Shown: piece after piece, positions 16,294-25,455 of the stretch
How the letters are laid out: each line of letters begins with the position of its first letter
Position numbering within the stretch: the stretch's first letter is position 1
Source: an uncultured Lactobacillus sp.
Lineage (GTDB): Bacteria > Bacillota > Bacilli > Lactobacillales > Lactobacillaceae
DNA: 48,424 nt
Assembly: GCF_945290125.1 (NCBI RefSeq)
Contig: NZ_CALYQV010000008.1
Coordinates: forward strand, 1 to 48,424
Reading direction: 5' to 3'
Position numbers and translations under genes: made by a program
The notes under the pieces: model-generated
Databases searched by the model: none
Told to the model about the DNA's origin: nothing
What the model saw: only the letters and a program-made list of their open reading frames with translations

Positions 16294-16987
16294 TTGGTTT
16301 AGCAGAGTTTTTCCCAATGTTGTGCAACTGGGCTGGCTAGGTGATACTGGTTGGGGAACCAGCATTTTTCAAACATTATATATGACTTTTTGGTCTGGAA
16401 TATTTGGGGGAATTTTAGGTTTAATATTCGGTGTAATTTTAGTTCTGACCAAAAGTGATGGAATTAGGCCTAATAAATTCTGGTTCAATGTTTGCGATAA
16501 AATTGTCTCAATTTTTCGTGCTATTCCGTTTATAATCTTACTAGCATTTATAGCACCCGTTACTCAAAAAATTGTCGGAACTCAGATTGGTATAAAAGCG
16601 GCTCTGGTTCCATTAACATTGGGCGTTTTTCCTTTTTATGCCCGTCAAGTTCAAGTGGCTTTAGAAAGCGTTGATCATGGTAAAATTGAAGCAGCACAGA
16701 GCTTGGGCGCTACGATTTGGGATATTATTTTTAGTGTTTATTTAAATGAAGCGAGATCAGAACTTGCTCGTGTTTCTACCGTTACAATTATTAGTTTAAT
16801 TGGTTTGACAGCAATGGCTGGAGCCATTGGTGCAGGTGGCTTGGGTAATACAGCAATTTCATATGGATATAATCGCTTTAACAACGATGTAACACTCGTT
16901 GCAACGGTACTAGTTATCATTTTGATATTTATCGTTCAAGTGATCGGTGACTTTTTCGCTAAGCAATTAAATCATCAAAGTCGCTAA
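16286..16987 (+). CDS. metI: Methionine ABC transporter permease MetI
   Basis: 233 residues with about five membrane spans and the coupling-helix motif [17 protein letters not shown]...INEA-type (here [11 protein letters not shown]). It forms the membrane channel of MetNIQ. The start lies within the end of metN with GGGGGAT upstream. A strong terminator follows. Confidence 0.95.
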   Translation: MSSWFSRVFPNVVQLGWLGDTGWGTSIFQTLYMTFWSGIFGGILGLIFGVILVLTKSDGIRPNKFWFNVCDKIVSIFRAIPFIILLAFIAPVTQKIVGTQIGIKAALVPLTLGVFPFYARQVQVALESVDHGKIEAAQSLGATIWDIIFSVYLNEARSELARVSTVTIISLIGLTAMAGAIGAGGLGNTAISYGYNRFNNDVTLVATVLVIILIFIVQVIGDFFAKQLNHQSR

Positions 16988-17000
16988 TAAATAAAAAAAT

Positions 17001-17032
17001 AAAAACAACGAGGCGAACTCGTTGTTTTTTTC
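17001..17032. terminator. Bidirectional intrinsic terminator
   Basis: AAAAACAACGAG (17001-17012), loop, CTCGTTGTTTTT (17019-17030). It ends metQNI and the convergent HU gene. Confidence 0.9.
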
Positions 17033-17048
17033 GTACTTAACTATAGAA

Positions 17049-17330
17049 CTATTTAACTGCGTCTTTCAAAGCTTTACCAGGTTTAAACGCAGGAACCTTA
17101 GTTGCAGGAATGGTTAAAGTTTCGCCAGTTTGTGGGTTTCTACCTTTTCTAGCTGCACGATTACGTACTTCAAAAGAACCAAAACCTATAATTTGTACTT
17201 TTTCACCTTTAGCCAAGTTATCCTTGATTGATCCGATTAAAGCATCGATGACTTTTTCAGCCACGTTTTGCTTAAGTTCTGCTTTTGCTGCAACCTCTTT
17301 TGTAAGTTCAGATTTGTTAATTGAAGCCAT
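17049..17330 (-). CDS. hup: DNA-binding protein HU
   Basis: 93 residues, slightly longer than the usual 90-91. Histone-like protein that bends DNA and shapes the nucleoid. The signature [21 protein letters not shown], the arm proline region and the end [14 protein letters not shown] are clear. AGAGAAGAATT precedes the ATG. It is single, with its own terminator. Confidence 0.96.
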   Translation of the reverse strand: MASINKSELTKEVAAKAELKQNVAEKVIDALIGSIKDNLAKGEKVQIIGFGSFEVRNRAARKGRNPQTGETLTIPATKVPAFKPGKALKDAVK

Positions 17331-17490
17331 AATTCTTCTCTTTTCTATAAAAATTATACATATTCAATGCTGTTAAATAGTTCGTATTTTTTCTATACTA
17401 ATCCACCTAAAGCATTGTGTCGCTTGATATCCGGCAACTTTTATTATTTTAGCACAGATAATGCTACCTTCAATAGTAAAAAGCTAAATG

Positions 17491-18351
17491 TTAACTTAAT
17501 TTTTGCTGTTCTAACAAGCGGTTGACCATTTGCAGATAGTTCAAATAGAGAGGCTTGAAGCGAGAATGTTTTTCTTTTTGCCAAGGCTTGGGTTTACCAC
17601 AAAAATGTAGAATTGAAGTATTTTTCATGACCCATTCTGTGTTAATTTCACCAGTACTTCTGGTCAAGTAAACTGAAAAAGCTCTTGCATCATAGTTCCA
17701 ACGTGTTTCAGGAATTTTGAGTATCTCCTCGCCATATAAGTAGTTTAGAATATCTTGATCAGGCAAAATCAAAGTATCATGATGTTGTTCAATTGCCTGA
17801 GTAATATCTTCAATTTTGATCTTTTTTCTCATTTGGTCCAAATCCATTAGCATTATTCCAGAGTTAAAGTATCCAGTTGAGGTCCCAAGTCTGATATTAT
17901 TGATTGAACTCATAATATCTGTTAGACCCTCGTGAACCGAGGCAGCAAACATTTTACCTTTAAGATCTAATTGCCATAATGGCACTACTGAGTTTATAAC
18001 TAATATGTCTGGATCGAGGTAAATAATTCTATGTAAGTCTGAAGGTAAAATTCTGCTTGAAAGTAGTCTAAAGTACATTTCCTTGGGGTAATCATGCAAA
18101 TTTAACAATGAATTCGGGAATTTGATCTTTTTATTCATAGTTAAGGTTGATACTTTAATTCTGATTTTTGTGCCAAACTTTTTAAGTTTATTTAGAGCAT
18201 GTTGATCAATATTGTCATAAATTAACCATACGTGGAACTCCTCAGTCATATTGTTCAGTCTGAGGGAATACATCATCACTTCAAGTGGCTTGATGTAGTT
18301 TTGATCAATAGTAACCAATATTTCGATCGGTTCTTTTAGAGGATTATTCAT
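17491..18351 (-). CDS. Glycosyltransferase family 8
   Basis: 286 residues from ATG 18351 (AAAGGAAG upstream; a GTG 12 codons earlier lacks a ribosome site). GT8 features: IEILVTIDQNYIKPLEVMMYS, the metal-binding DxD in YLDPDILV, GYFNSGIMLMDL, LPDQDILNYL and the closing HFCGKPKPW. Such retaining enzymes use UDP-glucose or UDP-galactose, often for surface polysaccharide or lipoteichoic acid decoration. It stands alone beside a surface protein gene; the acceptor is unknown. Confidence 0.9.
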   Translation of the reverse strand: MNNPLKEPIEILVTIDQNYIKPLEVMMYSLRLNNMTEEFHVWLIYDNIDQHALNKLKKFGTKIRIKVSTLTMNKKIKFPNSLLNLHDYPKEMYFRLLSSRILPSDLHRIIYLDPDILVINSVVPLWQLDLKGKMFAASVHEGLTDIMSSINNIRLGTSTGYFNSGIMLMDLDQMRKKIKIEDITQAIEQHHDTLILPDQDILNYLYGEEILKIPETRWNYDARAFSVYLTRSTGEINTEWVMKNTSILHFCGKPKPWQKEKHSRFKPLYLNYLQMVNRLLEQQKLS

Positions 18352-18559
18352 AAAGTCTTCCTTTACCAGTTTCTTGTTTATTTTCACTATTTATTAGTAT
18401 AAAGCAAAACATGTTAAGATACCTCATAATATAAGTTGTAAAAATAACTTAGTGTGAAAACCTCATAACAATATTACTTCTCTTAGATTTTGCAAAAGAA
18501 ATTATTTATTCAAAGTAGTAGAATGTATATAAATAAAGTTTTAACAAAGAGGTGTTAAC

Positions 18560-19195
18560 ATGAAGAAAAAATTATTGCTAAGTTTAACTGGAATTACTGC
18601 TTTAGTATTAGGACTATCCGTCAGTAAACCAGTCGTAGCTGCAACTTCGTCAATTCAAGGACAAAATCCTTCTACAACTAAAGAAACAAATACTGCAAAT
18701 CAAAGTGACAGTAATAAGGAGCAAACTAGCTCAAACGATACATCTGCAGCTGGTAGTTCCTTCAAAAATACTAATAATTTAAGTAAAGTTTTAAAGTATT
18801 TGCAAAAAAGCGTCATATTAAAAAAGCCAGCATATATTTATGATAATAAAGGCAAAAAGATAAAAAATAAAAAACTGAAAAAAGGAACAATTGTATATGT
18901 TTCTGGCCTTAATACTGCTAAAAGACGCAGCTTTTTACAAATAAGTACTAAAGGTAAGAAAAAACAATATATTAAACCAGGAAATGTTAAGATCCTTAAA
19001 ATTAAAGTTTATAAAGTTAAGACAAACGCCAAAGTTTACGACAAAAAGGGTAGACTAGTGGTCAAAGGAAATAAATATGCGTTTGTTAAAAAAGGAGTAA
19101 AGATTCCCGTCTATTACCTGAAGAAAATTAACGGACAAAAATTTGCTGGAATTTCTAAAACTCAATTTCTAAGATGGTCTGATTTAGTTCATTAA
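18560..19195 (+). CDS. SLAP-domain cell-surface protein
   Basis: 211 residues: signal peptide (1 to about 28, ending KPVVAA), a Ser/Thr/Asn-rich linker (about 29-77), then two SLAP (S-layer protein A C-terminal) repeats, about 84-145 and 148-210. Both follow the pattern K-x-A-x-(I/V)-YD-x-K-G-(K/R), K(K)G-x-x-(I/V)-x-V, Y-(I/V/L). They are very lysine-rich and bind cell-wall polymers. There is no other effector domain, so it is a small S-layer-associated protein. GAGGTG precedes the ATG. Confidence 0.85.
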   Translation: MKKKLLLSLTGITALVLGLSVSKPVVAATSSIQGQNPSTTKETNTANQSDSNKEQTSSNDTSAAGSSFKNTNNLSKVLKYLQKSVILKKPAYIYDNKGKKIKNKKLKKGTIVYVSGLNTAKRRSFLQISTKGKKKQYIKPGNVKILKIKVYKVKTNAKVYDKKGRLVVKGNKYAFVKKGVKIPVYYLKKINGQKFAGISKTQFLRWSDLVH

Positions 19196-19258
19196 ACTAA
19201 GTAAAAATTGCTTTATAATAGTGGTAGTCAGAGAATTGATAGTAAGAGGTACTAAAAA

Positions 19259-19741
19259 ATGACTGATGCAGTTTTAAAAAGAGTAGCTATTAGGAAATAT
19301 ACGGCTGAAAAAGTCTCTGAAGAAGACATAAAAACATTAATTGCAGCGTTTCAAGCTTCTCCTTGTGGTATGCACCAAGCTGATGTAATGCAGATGACAG
19401 TGGTGGAAGATGAGAACTTATTATCTGAAGTAGAACAAGTGACAGACAATGCCTGTTACAATGCACCTTTATTGTTTATTATTAATGTTAAAAAAGGTAA
19501 TGAATTTGGTGAAAGAGACGCTTCAGTTGCAGCAGAAAATTTGATGGTAGAGGCAGCAGAACTCAATTTGGGTTCGGTTTATCTAATGAACGCAGCTAGT
19601 GTGCTTAATTCTGCTGAAGATTTAGAAAAGAAATTGGAAGTTCCTGAGAATTTTGAGACCAGTGTCATTGTAGCCTGTGGCCATGCTGCAGAGCAGCCAA
19701 ATGATGACAGATCAAATAGATATAAAGTTATTAGAAAATAA
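19259..19741 (+). CDS. Nitroreductase family FMN protein
   Basis: 160 residues, short for the family. The N-terminal VLKRVAIRKYTAEKVSEEDI is the standard FMN-phosphate-binding start, followed by AFQASPCGMHQADV, DASVAAENLMVEAAELNLGSVYL and VIVACGHAAEQP. It probably reduces quinones or nitro compounds with NAD(P)H; the natural substrate is not visible. The start has AAGAGG twelve bases upstream. Confidence 0.88.
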   Translation: MTDAVLKRVAIRKYTAEKVSEEDIKTLIAAFQASPCGMHQADVMQMTVVEDENLLSEVEQVTDNACYNAPLLFIINVKKGNEFGERDASVAAENLMVEAAELNLGSVYLMNAASVLNSAEDLEKKLEVPENFETSVIVACGHAAEQPNDDRSNRYKVIRK

Positions 19742-19765
19742 CTGCTTTGAAGACTTAATATTAAA

Positions 19766-19807
19766 AGCTGTAGTCCAAATTTTAAATAATGTGGCTGCAG
19801 TTTTTTT
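19766..19807 (+). terminator. Intrinsic terminator after the nitroreductase
   Basis: AAAGCTGTAGTCC pairs with GTGGCTGCAGTT (several G-U pairs), followed by T7. Confidence 0.6.
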
Positions 19808-19859
19808 GACAAAAATTAAATTTATTAAAGCCAGAATGGTTTATGGCTATCTTACTTGA

Positions 19860-19885
19860 TATAATAAATTATGTAAGCGTTACAT
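19860..19885 (+). promoter_or_regulatory. dhaKLM -10 and overlapping palindromic operator
   Basis: TATAAT (19860-19865) is followed by the perfect 6-3-6 dyad ATGTAA-GCG-TTACAT (19871-19885), which lies over the expected transcription start. It resembles half of a cre site but is one base short of the CcpA consensus. The position suggests repression. Confidence 0.55.
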
Positions 19886-19909
19886 TTTTTTACTTAAGGA
19901 GCAAGTATC

Positions 19910-20905
19910 ATGAAAAAGATTATTAATGATCCAGCAAATGTTGTACCAGAAATGGTTGAAGGAATGGTCAGATCATATCCCCAATATATTGTCAGGGTTA
20001 AGGATACTGAAGCTGTTATGAGAGCAGATAAAGATTCTATGGCGGGCAAAGTCGGGATTGTAAGTGGGGGAGGTTCAGGACATGAACCTACTCACGCTGG
20101 CTTTGTGGGCAAGGGAATACTAAGTGCAGCTGTTTGCGGACAAGTATTTACTTCCCCAACTCCAGATCAAATATATGAGGCCATTAAAGCTGTTAATCAA
20201 GGTCAGGGAGTTTTTTTAGTTATTAAAAATTATTCAGGCGATGTGATGAATTTTGATATGGCAAAAGATATGGCTGATATGGACGACATTAAGGTCAAGT
20301 CAATTGTGGTAGATGATGATATTGCCGTTGAAAATAGTACATTTACACAAGGAAGACGGGGAGTAGCAGGAACATTGTTTATGCACAAGATTTTAGGGGC
20401 AATGGCTCAAAATGGTGCCAGTCTAGACGAAATTGATGCAACAGCGAAAAAGGTATTGCCTAATATTAAAACAATTGCGGTTGCTTTGTCTGCTGCTACC
20501 AACCCTGAAACAGGCAAACCCGGTTTTGTTCTCAAAGATAATGAAATCGAATATGGAGTTGGTATCCACTCAGAGCCTGGATACCGGCGTGAACAGATTA
20601 AACCTGCTAAAGATTTAGTAACTGAGTTAGTGGGTAAATTAAATGATGAAATGCATTTAGATCAAGATAAGAAATATGCCGTTCTGGTAAATGGTATGGG
20701 CGCCACACCATTAATGGAACAATATATTTTTAGTAATGATTTGCTAAATAAACTAGCTGAGTTCAATGTCAAACCAGCTTTCATGAAAGTAGGTAATTAC
20801 ATGACCTCACTTGATATGGCTGGTATTTCACTCACAATATTTGAATTAGCAGATGATAAGTGGCTTGAGTATCTTAATCAGCCAGTTGAAACAATTGCTT
20901 GGTAA
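19910..20905 (+). CDS. dhaK: Dihydroxyacetone kinase subunit DhaK
   Basis: 331 residues. It binds dihydroxyacetone covalently through a histidine (here in GVGIHSEPGYRRE) and passes it to phosphorylation by DhaL-ADP/ATP. The phosphate loop GKVGIVSGGGSGHEPTHAGF and NYSGDVMNFDMA are typical. AAGGAGCAAG precedes the ATG. First gene of dhaKLM. Confidence 0.95.
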   Translation: MKKIINDPANVVPEMVEGMVRSYPQYIVRVKDTEAVMRADKDSMAGKVGIVSGGGSGHEPTHAGFVGKGILSAAVCGQVFTSPTPDQIYEAIKAVNQGQGVFLVIKNYSGDVMNFDMAKDMADMDDIKVKSIVVDDDIAVENSTFTQGRRGVAGTLFMHKILGAMAQNGASLDEIDATAKKVLPNIKTIAVALSAATNPETGKPGFVLKDNEIEYGVGIHSEPGYRREQIKPAKDLVTELVGKLNDEMHLDQDKKYAVLVNGMGATPLMEQYIFSNDLLNKLAEFNVKPAFMKVGNYMTSLDMAGISLTIFELADDKWLEYLNQPVETIAW

Positions 20906-20918
20906 AGGAGAAATTAAT

Positions 20919-21503
20919 ATGAGCTTAACAGTTAAAAATGTGATTGAATGGATGAATAACTTTTCTTCCAAAATTGAGCAAAATAAGCAATTTTTAAGTG
21001 ATCTGGATACTGCGATTGGTGATGGTGACCATGGCTTTAATATGAGCCGTGGTATGACTGCGGTTAGTCAAAAATTGAGTACCGAGCCTAAAACGATTAC
21101 TGATGCTTTTAAGCAAATCGCTATGACTCTCATTTCTACAGTTGGTGGTGCTTCAGGTCCACTTTATGGAACTGCCTTCTTAGAAATGGCAAAGAAGAGC
21201 AGCACAAGTTCAGATATAGGAGATTTACTTGATGCTGCGTTAACAGGTATTAAAAAGCGTGGCGGTGCTGAGCCCGGAGATAAAACCATGGTTGATGTAT
21301 GGACTGTATTAGTGTCAGAGGTTAAAACTAATACATTAACTCAAGAAAAAATTGATTCAGCTGTAGCGGCGACCAAAGATTTAGTTGCTAAGAAAGGTCG
21401 TGCCTCTTATTTAGGCGAAAGATCAAAAGGCCATGTGGATCCCGGCTCACAATCTAGTGGATACCTTTTTAAAGCGTTACTTGAAACAGAAGGTATCTTA
21501 TGA
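20919..21503 (+). CDS. dhaL: Dihydroxyacetone kinase subunit DhaL
   Basis: 194 residues from ATG 20919 (AAAGGAG upstream). Nucleotide-binding subunit that keeps ADP bound and is rephosphorylated by DhaM. The metal-binding Asp cluster LDTAIGDGDHGFNMSRG, GGASGPLYGTAF, RGGAEPGDKTMVDVW and GHVDPGSQSS are all there. It overlaps dhaM by four bases. Confidence 0.95.
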   Translation: MSLTVKNVIEWMNNFSSKIEQNKQFLSDLDTAIGDGDHGFNMSRGMTAVSQKLSTEPKTITDAFKQIAMTLISTVGGASGPLYGTAFLEMAKKSSTSSDIGDLLDAALTGIKKRGGAEPGDKTMVDVWTVLVSEVKTNTLTQEKIDSAVAATKDLVAKKGRASYLGERSKGHVDPGSQSSGYLFKALLETEGIL

Positions 21504-21871
21504 GTTTAGGTATTACTTTAGTCTCTCATGTTCAAGAGATCATTACCGGTTTGTCTGCGCTCTTGGAACAGGTCGCAAAAGACGTGTCGATCACTACTGC
21601 TGGTGGAACTAACGACGAAGATATTGGAACCTGTATGGACAAAATTTTGCAGGCTTTTTCTGAAAATAAAGCTGATGAAATATTAGCATTTTATGATTTG
21701 GGCAGTGCTAAAATGAATCTTGAATTGGCGACAGAAATGACTTCTAAAAAAATTCATTTATATGATGTTGCCTTTATTGAAGGAGCATATACTGCTGCCA
21801 CCTTAATTGAGGCAGGGGTTAAGTTAACCGAAATTGAAGGACAGCTTGAGCCATTAACATTAAAGAAGTAG
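21500..21871 (+). CDS. dhaM: PTS-type phosphotransfer subunit DhaM
   Basis: 123 residues: one EIIA-mannose-like domain with the active histidine at residue 10 (GITLVSHVQEI). It carries phosphate from HPr to DhaL-bound ADP. It lacks the extra HPr and EI-like domains of E. coli DhaM, the usual Firmicutes form. Last gene of the three-gene kinase operon; glycerol facilitator follows after 256 bases. Confidence 0.93.
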   Translation: MSLGITLVSHVQEIITGLSALLEQVAKDVSITTAGGTNDEDIGTCMDKILQAFSENKADEILAFYDLGSAKMNLELATEMTSKKIHLYDVAFIEGAYTAATLIEAGVKLTEIEGQLEPLTLKK

Positions 21872-22020
21872 GATAAATATCAGTTTTATATTGGAAAAAT
21901 AACGCTAGACGTATCTTAACTTGATTTTAAACGAAAAATTCAGAAATTCTTTTAAATCTTAGATTATAAAATAACAACAAAAAAAGATTTTTAGAAAAAT
22001 ATTTTTATTTAAAGAAAGGG

Positions 22021-22049
22021 TTTACATAAGTAGAACTTTATAATATATT
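22021..22049 (+). promoter_or_regulatory. Promoter of the glycerol facilitator gene
   Basis: TTTACA (22021-22026), 17-base spacer, TATATT (22044-22049). The 256-base gap after dhaM holds this promoter and otherwise no feature I can name. Confidence 0.5.
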
Positions 22050-22127
22050 GAATCTGGGAGTAATTTACTACTTAACATTATTTTGGGTTTCAAAAGGAAG
22101 CCCAATAATCGAAGTAGGAGATTAAAA

Positions 22128-22847
22128 ATGAATAATAGCTTAACAATGCAAGTAGTGGGAGAGTTCCTTGGAACTATTATCTTGGTGTTGCTTGGGGATG
22201 GCGTTTGTGCCGGTGTCAATTTGAATAAGTCGAAGTCAAAAGGCAGTGGCTGGATCGTTATTTCTTTTGGTTGGGGCTTTGCCGTGACATTTGGTGTATT
22301 TTGTGTTAGCTGGCTTTGTCCGGGTCACTTTAATCCTGCAGTGTCACTAGGTATGGCAATTGCCAATAAGTTGCCATGGTCTTCTGTTTTGCCATATATG
22401 CTGGCCCAAACAGCTGGAGGCTTTATCGGTGGTATCTTAGTATGGCTAACCTATTTTCCTCACTGGCAAGAAACAACTGATCAAGATGGAATTTTAGGAT
22501 CGTTTGCTACGACACCAGCTATAAGAAATTACGGTTGGAATTTCTTTACTGAGACGATTGCTACATTTGTTTTGGTATTTGGCTTGTTGGGATTGACTAA
22601 TACAAAATTAGCTCCAGGATTTAATCCATTGTTAGCTGGATTTTTGATTACAGCGATTTGTTTGTCTTTAGGAGGACCGACCGGAATCGCGATTAATCCA
22701 GCCCGTGACTTGGGACCAAGACTGGCTCACCAATTTATGCCGATTGCCAACAAAGGTGGTTCAGATTGGGCTTATAGCTGGGTTCCGATCTTTGGCCCAC
22801 TTTTAGGCGGAGTAATTGCTGCATTATTGTTCAAAGTTATTGTATAA
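22128..22847 (+). CDS. glpF: Glycerol uptake facilitator (aquaglyceroporin)
   Basis: 239 residues from ATG 22128 (GTAGGAG upstream), six membrane spans and two NPA half-helices: GHFNPAVSLG and GIAINPARDLGPRL. The second NPA followed by RD is typical of glycerol-conducting GlpF rather than water-only channels. It lets glycerol or dihydroxyacetone enter. With dhaKLM just upstream it forms a triose uptake and phosphorylation unit. Confidence 0.92.
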   Translation: MNNSLTMQVVGEFLGTIILVLLGDGVCAGVNLNKSKSKGSGWIVISFGWGFAVTFGVFCVSWLCPGHFNPAVSLGMAIANKLPWSSVLPYMLAQTAGGFIGGILVWLTYFPHWQETTDQDGILGSFATTPAIRNYGWNFFTETIATFVLVFGLLGLTNTKLAPGFNPLLAGFLITAICLSLGGPTGIAINPARDLGPRLAHQFMPIANKGGSDWAYSWVPIFGPLLGGVIAALLFKVIV

Positions 22848-22867
22848 AAAAAGCATAAGCTTTTAAT

Positions 22868-22904
22868 AACACCTTCAAATTTCTAAAATTTGGAGGTGTT
22901 TTTT
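22868..22904 (+). terminator. Intrinsic terminator after glpF
   Basis: AACACCTTCAAATTT pairs with AAATTTGGAGGTGTT (one G-U), followed by T6. Confidence 0.9.
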
Positions 22905-23162
22905 GTATCTAATCCGTTTTTCCTATTTGGTCTGATTTTACTGAAAAATAAATCTTTAAGTTTTTTAAAAATTTAAATTTAATTCTTGGACTAAGGCTAT
23001 ATTAGTCAATTAGAATATTCGAGTTGAGATATTTTAAAGATCCGATTGATAAAAAAGACCCTCCTCATAGTAAAAGTAGGAAAGGGTCACTAATTAAAAA
23101 TTTATCGGTTGCATTTGCTTTAATTGACGTATTTAAATCACTTTGATATTTGAGTTTTTGAT
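22905..23162. other. Intergenic region between glpF and the LysR gene
   Basis: With the glpF terminator this is a 315-base gene-free stretch. Apart from the minus-strand terminator at 23051-23088 I see nothing in it. Confidence 0.6.
23051..23088 (-). terminator. Terminator of the LysR gene
   Basis: On the minus strand GACCCT and AGGGTC (23088-23083, 23062-23057) form the stem base, with partial inner pairing, followed by T6. Confidence 0.7.
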
Positions 23163-24056
23163 CTATCGGTAGTCATCAGGCTTAAAATGACGCAAAATGT
23201 TGATTCCCTTTTGCTGGTATTTATTGGGAATAAAACTTTTTCTCATTGCGATTTGCATGTAGGCCCAAAGCCTTTGACCTGGTTTTAAATGAATAACATG
23301 AATACCTGAAACATCTTTGAGACTGCTCTCCATTGCCAGAGCAATCCCCACATTACGTTTTACTAAATCAATTAGGAGCTTCATTGTTGTTGCAGTATAA
23401 GCAATTTGGGGTGTGAAATCACCTAAATTTGCCACTTGCTCTAAACATTCCCGGGTCAGATACCCCCTTTTACGAGCAATAAATTTACGGTTGCGTAAAT
23501 CAGCTGCACTTACTTCATGAACATCATGCCATTTATCAGTTTTACTAGTAATAGCTACTAATTCAGTTCTCTGCAAATTATGAATATAATATTCTGGATC
23601 GTTAATTGGAACCATCCAGGAATAAATAGCTACATCAACTCTGCCGTTTGTTAAGTCGGAAAAAGCATTAGCTGAACGTTCAATTTTGGAATCAATTAAA
23701 TTTGCAATCCCCGCTTCATAAAACTGTTGAATAATATCGGCAATATACAAGCTTCCGGCTTCGCCAGAAAATGCCAAACGGATTTTTTTATCACTGGCGT
23801 GCATAACATCATAATTAATACTAGCAATGTCCTGTAACAAAATTTTTGCTTTGCGATATAGTAACTCACCTGCATCAGTTAATGAGATCTTACTCTTACG
23901 ATTTTTTTGCAAAATTAAAGGATCTTTGAATTTATCCGCTAAACGTTTAATGGCCATTGAGATGGTAGGCTGCGTTACGTCAAAAAAGTTAGCAGTTATA
24001 GTATAATTGCCAGTTTCAACTAGTTTACAAAAATATAAGAGATCTTTTTCATTCAT
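23163..24056 (-). CDS. LysR-family transcriptional regulator
   Basis: 297 residues: N-terminal winged helix-turn-helix (DLLYFCKLVETGNYTITANFFDVTQPTISMAIKRL) and a substrate-binding domain from about residue 88. The effector cannot be inferred. It is divergent from the asparaginase-cutC pair with 415 bases between, so that pair is the nearest candidate target. In the HTH the usual serine-rich recognition helix is kept (TQPTISMAIKRL). A weak AGGAAG precedes the ATG. Confidence 0.9.
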   Translation of the reverse strand: MNEKDLLYFCKLVETGNYTITANFFDVTQPTISMAIKRLADKFKDPLILQKNRKSKISLTDAGELLYRKAKILLQDIASINYDVMHASDKKIRLAFSGEAGSLYIADIIQQFYEAGIANLIDSKIERSANAFSDLTNGRVDVAIYSWMVPINDPEYYIHNLQRTELVAITSKTDKWHDVHEVSAADLRNRKFIARKRGYLTRECLEQVANLGDFTPQIAYTATTMKLLIDLVKRNVGIALAMESSLKDVSGIHVIHLKPGQRLWAYMQIAMRKSFIPNKYQQKGINILRHFKPDDYR

Positions 24057-24471
24057 TTTAACTTCCTATATAAATATATCTTTTTTAATTATATTAAATT
24101 CAACTATAATATACAAGAATGAGTTGCAATATAAAGCATTTTTGAGTCTAAAATATAGTATTAAATTTAAAATCGGTGAAATTTTATTAAAAGACGTTTC
24201 TAACTTGCATATAAAAACAAAGTGGCAATAAAAATTAGATTTCAAGTTAACTTTCTAAAATTTTAATGCTCACTTACTAAACATTTTTTTGTTCTGTTGA
24301 GCTTAATCTTGTAACGTTATTTAAAGTAATTTGTTATAAAAAAATAGTTTATCACCAACAATTTTCACTAGAACAGGTTATATTCTACTTTAAAATTGTT
24401 TTAGGCGCTTGTTTTTTGCTGCTTTAGTTTAGTATTATTAAAACTATATTGAATTAAAAAAGGCGGTTTAA
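24057..24471. other. Gene-free region between LysR and the asparaginase gene
   Basis: 415 AT-rich bases with no supported gene. It must hold the LysR promoter and that of the asparaginase gene. CTTGTAACGTTATTT at about 24309 is the only partial dyad (TGTAACGTTA) that I noticed. Confidence 0.5.
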
Positions 24472-25428
24472 ATGAATAATTGGGCTGTAATATCAACTTG
24501 GAGTATGTCGTATGACGGATTGGTAAAAGCGGCAGAACTGTTGAAAAACGATGCAAGTGCTGGGGATGCTGTTGAAAATTTGATAAAAAAAGTTGAATCA
24601 TATCCCCTTTATAAATCCGTAGGATATGGTGGACTTCCTAACGAAGATGGTGTTGTCCAAATGGATGCTGCATTCATGGACGGTGACACCTTGGCACAAG
24701 GTTCTGTAGCTGCGATTGAGAATGTAAAACATGCTGTTTCAGTTGCTCGAAGACTAAGCTTAAATAAGACTAACAGCTTTTTAGTCGGAGAAGGAGCGAC
24801 TAAATACGCAATGCAAAATGGCTTTGAAATGACCAATATGTTGACTGAAAGAGCCAAAACTATCTGGCAGAACAAAGTAAAACAGCAACTTCAATCAGGC
24901 CTGCATCCTTATGATGGTCATGATACTGTAGGAGCATTAACTCTTGATCAAAATAGTTCGCTGGCAGCTGCTACATCAACTTCAGGATTATTTATGAAGA
25001 AAAATGGTAGAATTGGCGATTCACCATTATCTGGATCTGGATTTTATGCAGATAGTCACATTGGAGCTGTTGCTGCAACTGGACTAGGAGAAGACATCAT
25101 GAAAGGCTGCCTTTCATATGAAATTGTCCGTAAAATGGCAGAAGGAAAGTCTCCCCAGGAAGCCTGTGATGCTACAGTTTACTCATTTTGCAATGATTTA
25201 AAAAAGCGTTATAGTCAGGTAGGGGAAATTTCCCTCATTGCTTTGAATAAAAAAGGCGAGTGGGGCGTAGCGACCAATGTTGAGTTTCCTTTTTGTATTG
25301 CTGATAAAAAGCGAAAACCTCAGATATTAATGGCAAATCCCAACCTTCACAATAAAACCAAAATTGAACCAATTTCTCAAACCTGGTTAGATGACTATCA
25401 AAAGAAAATTAATGCTCCTGTAAAGTAA
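24472..25428 (+). CDS. Glycosylasparaginase / isoaspartyl peptidase-type Ntn hydrolase
   Basis: 318 residues. The precursor is self-cleaved before a catalytic threonine, here Thr152 in GHDTVGALTLD, with the substrate loop GRIGDSPLSGSGFYAD and TGLGEDIM. It matches N4-(beta-N-acetylglucosaminyl)-L-asparaginase-like proteins, which hydrolyse glycosylated asparagine or isoaspartyl peptides. No signal peptide, so cytoplasmic. It is followed after 27 bases by cutC, a pairing that suggests a shared operon. Confidence 0.88.
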   Translation: MNNWAVISTWSMSYDGLVKAAELLKNDASAGDAVENLIKKVESYPLYKSVGYGGLPNEDGVVQMDAAFMDGDTLAQGSVAAIENVKHAVSVARRLSLNKTNSFLVGEGATKYAMQNGFEMTNMLTERAKTIWQNKVKQQLQSGLHPYDGHDTVGALTLDQNSSLAAATSTSGLFMKKNGRIGDSPLSGSGFYADSHIGAVAATGLGEDIMKGCLSYEIVRKMAEGKSPQEACDATVYSFCNDLKKRYSQVGEISLIALNKKGEWGVATNVEFPFCIADKKRKPQILMANPNLHNKTKIEPISQTWLDDYQKKINAPVK

Positions 25429-25455
25429 TCATTGCTAAGAAGAAAGTGAAGTTAA

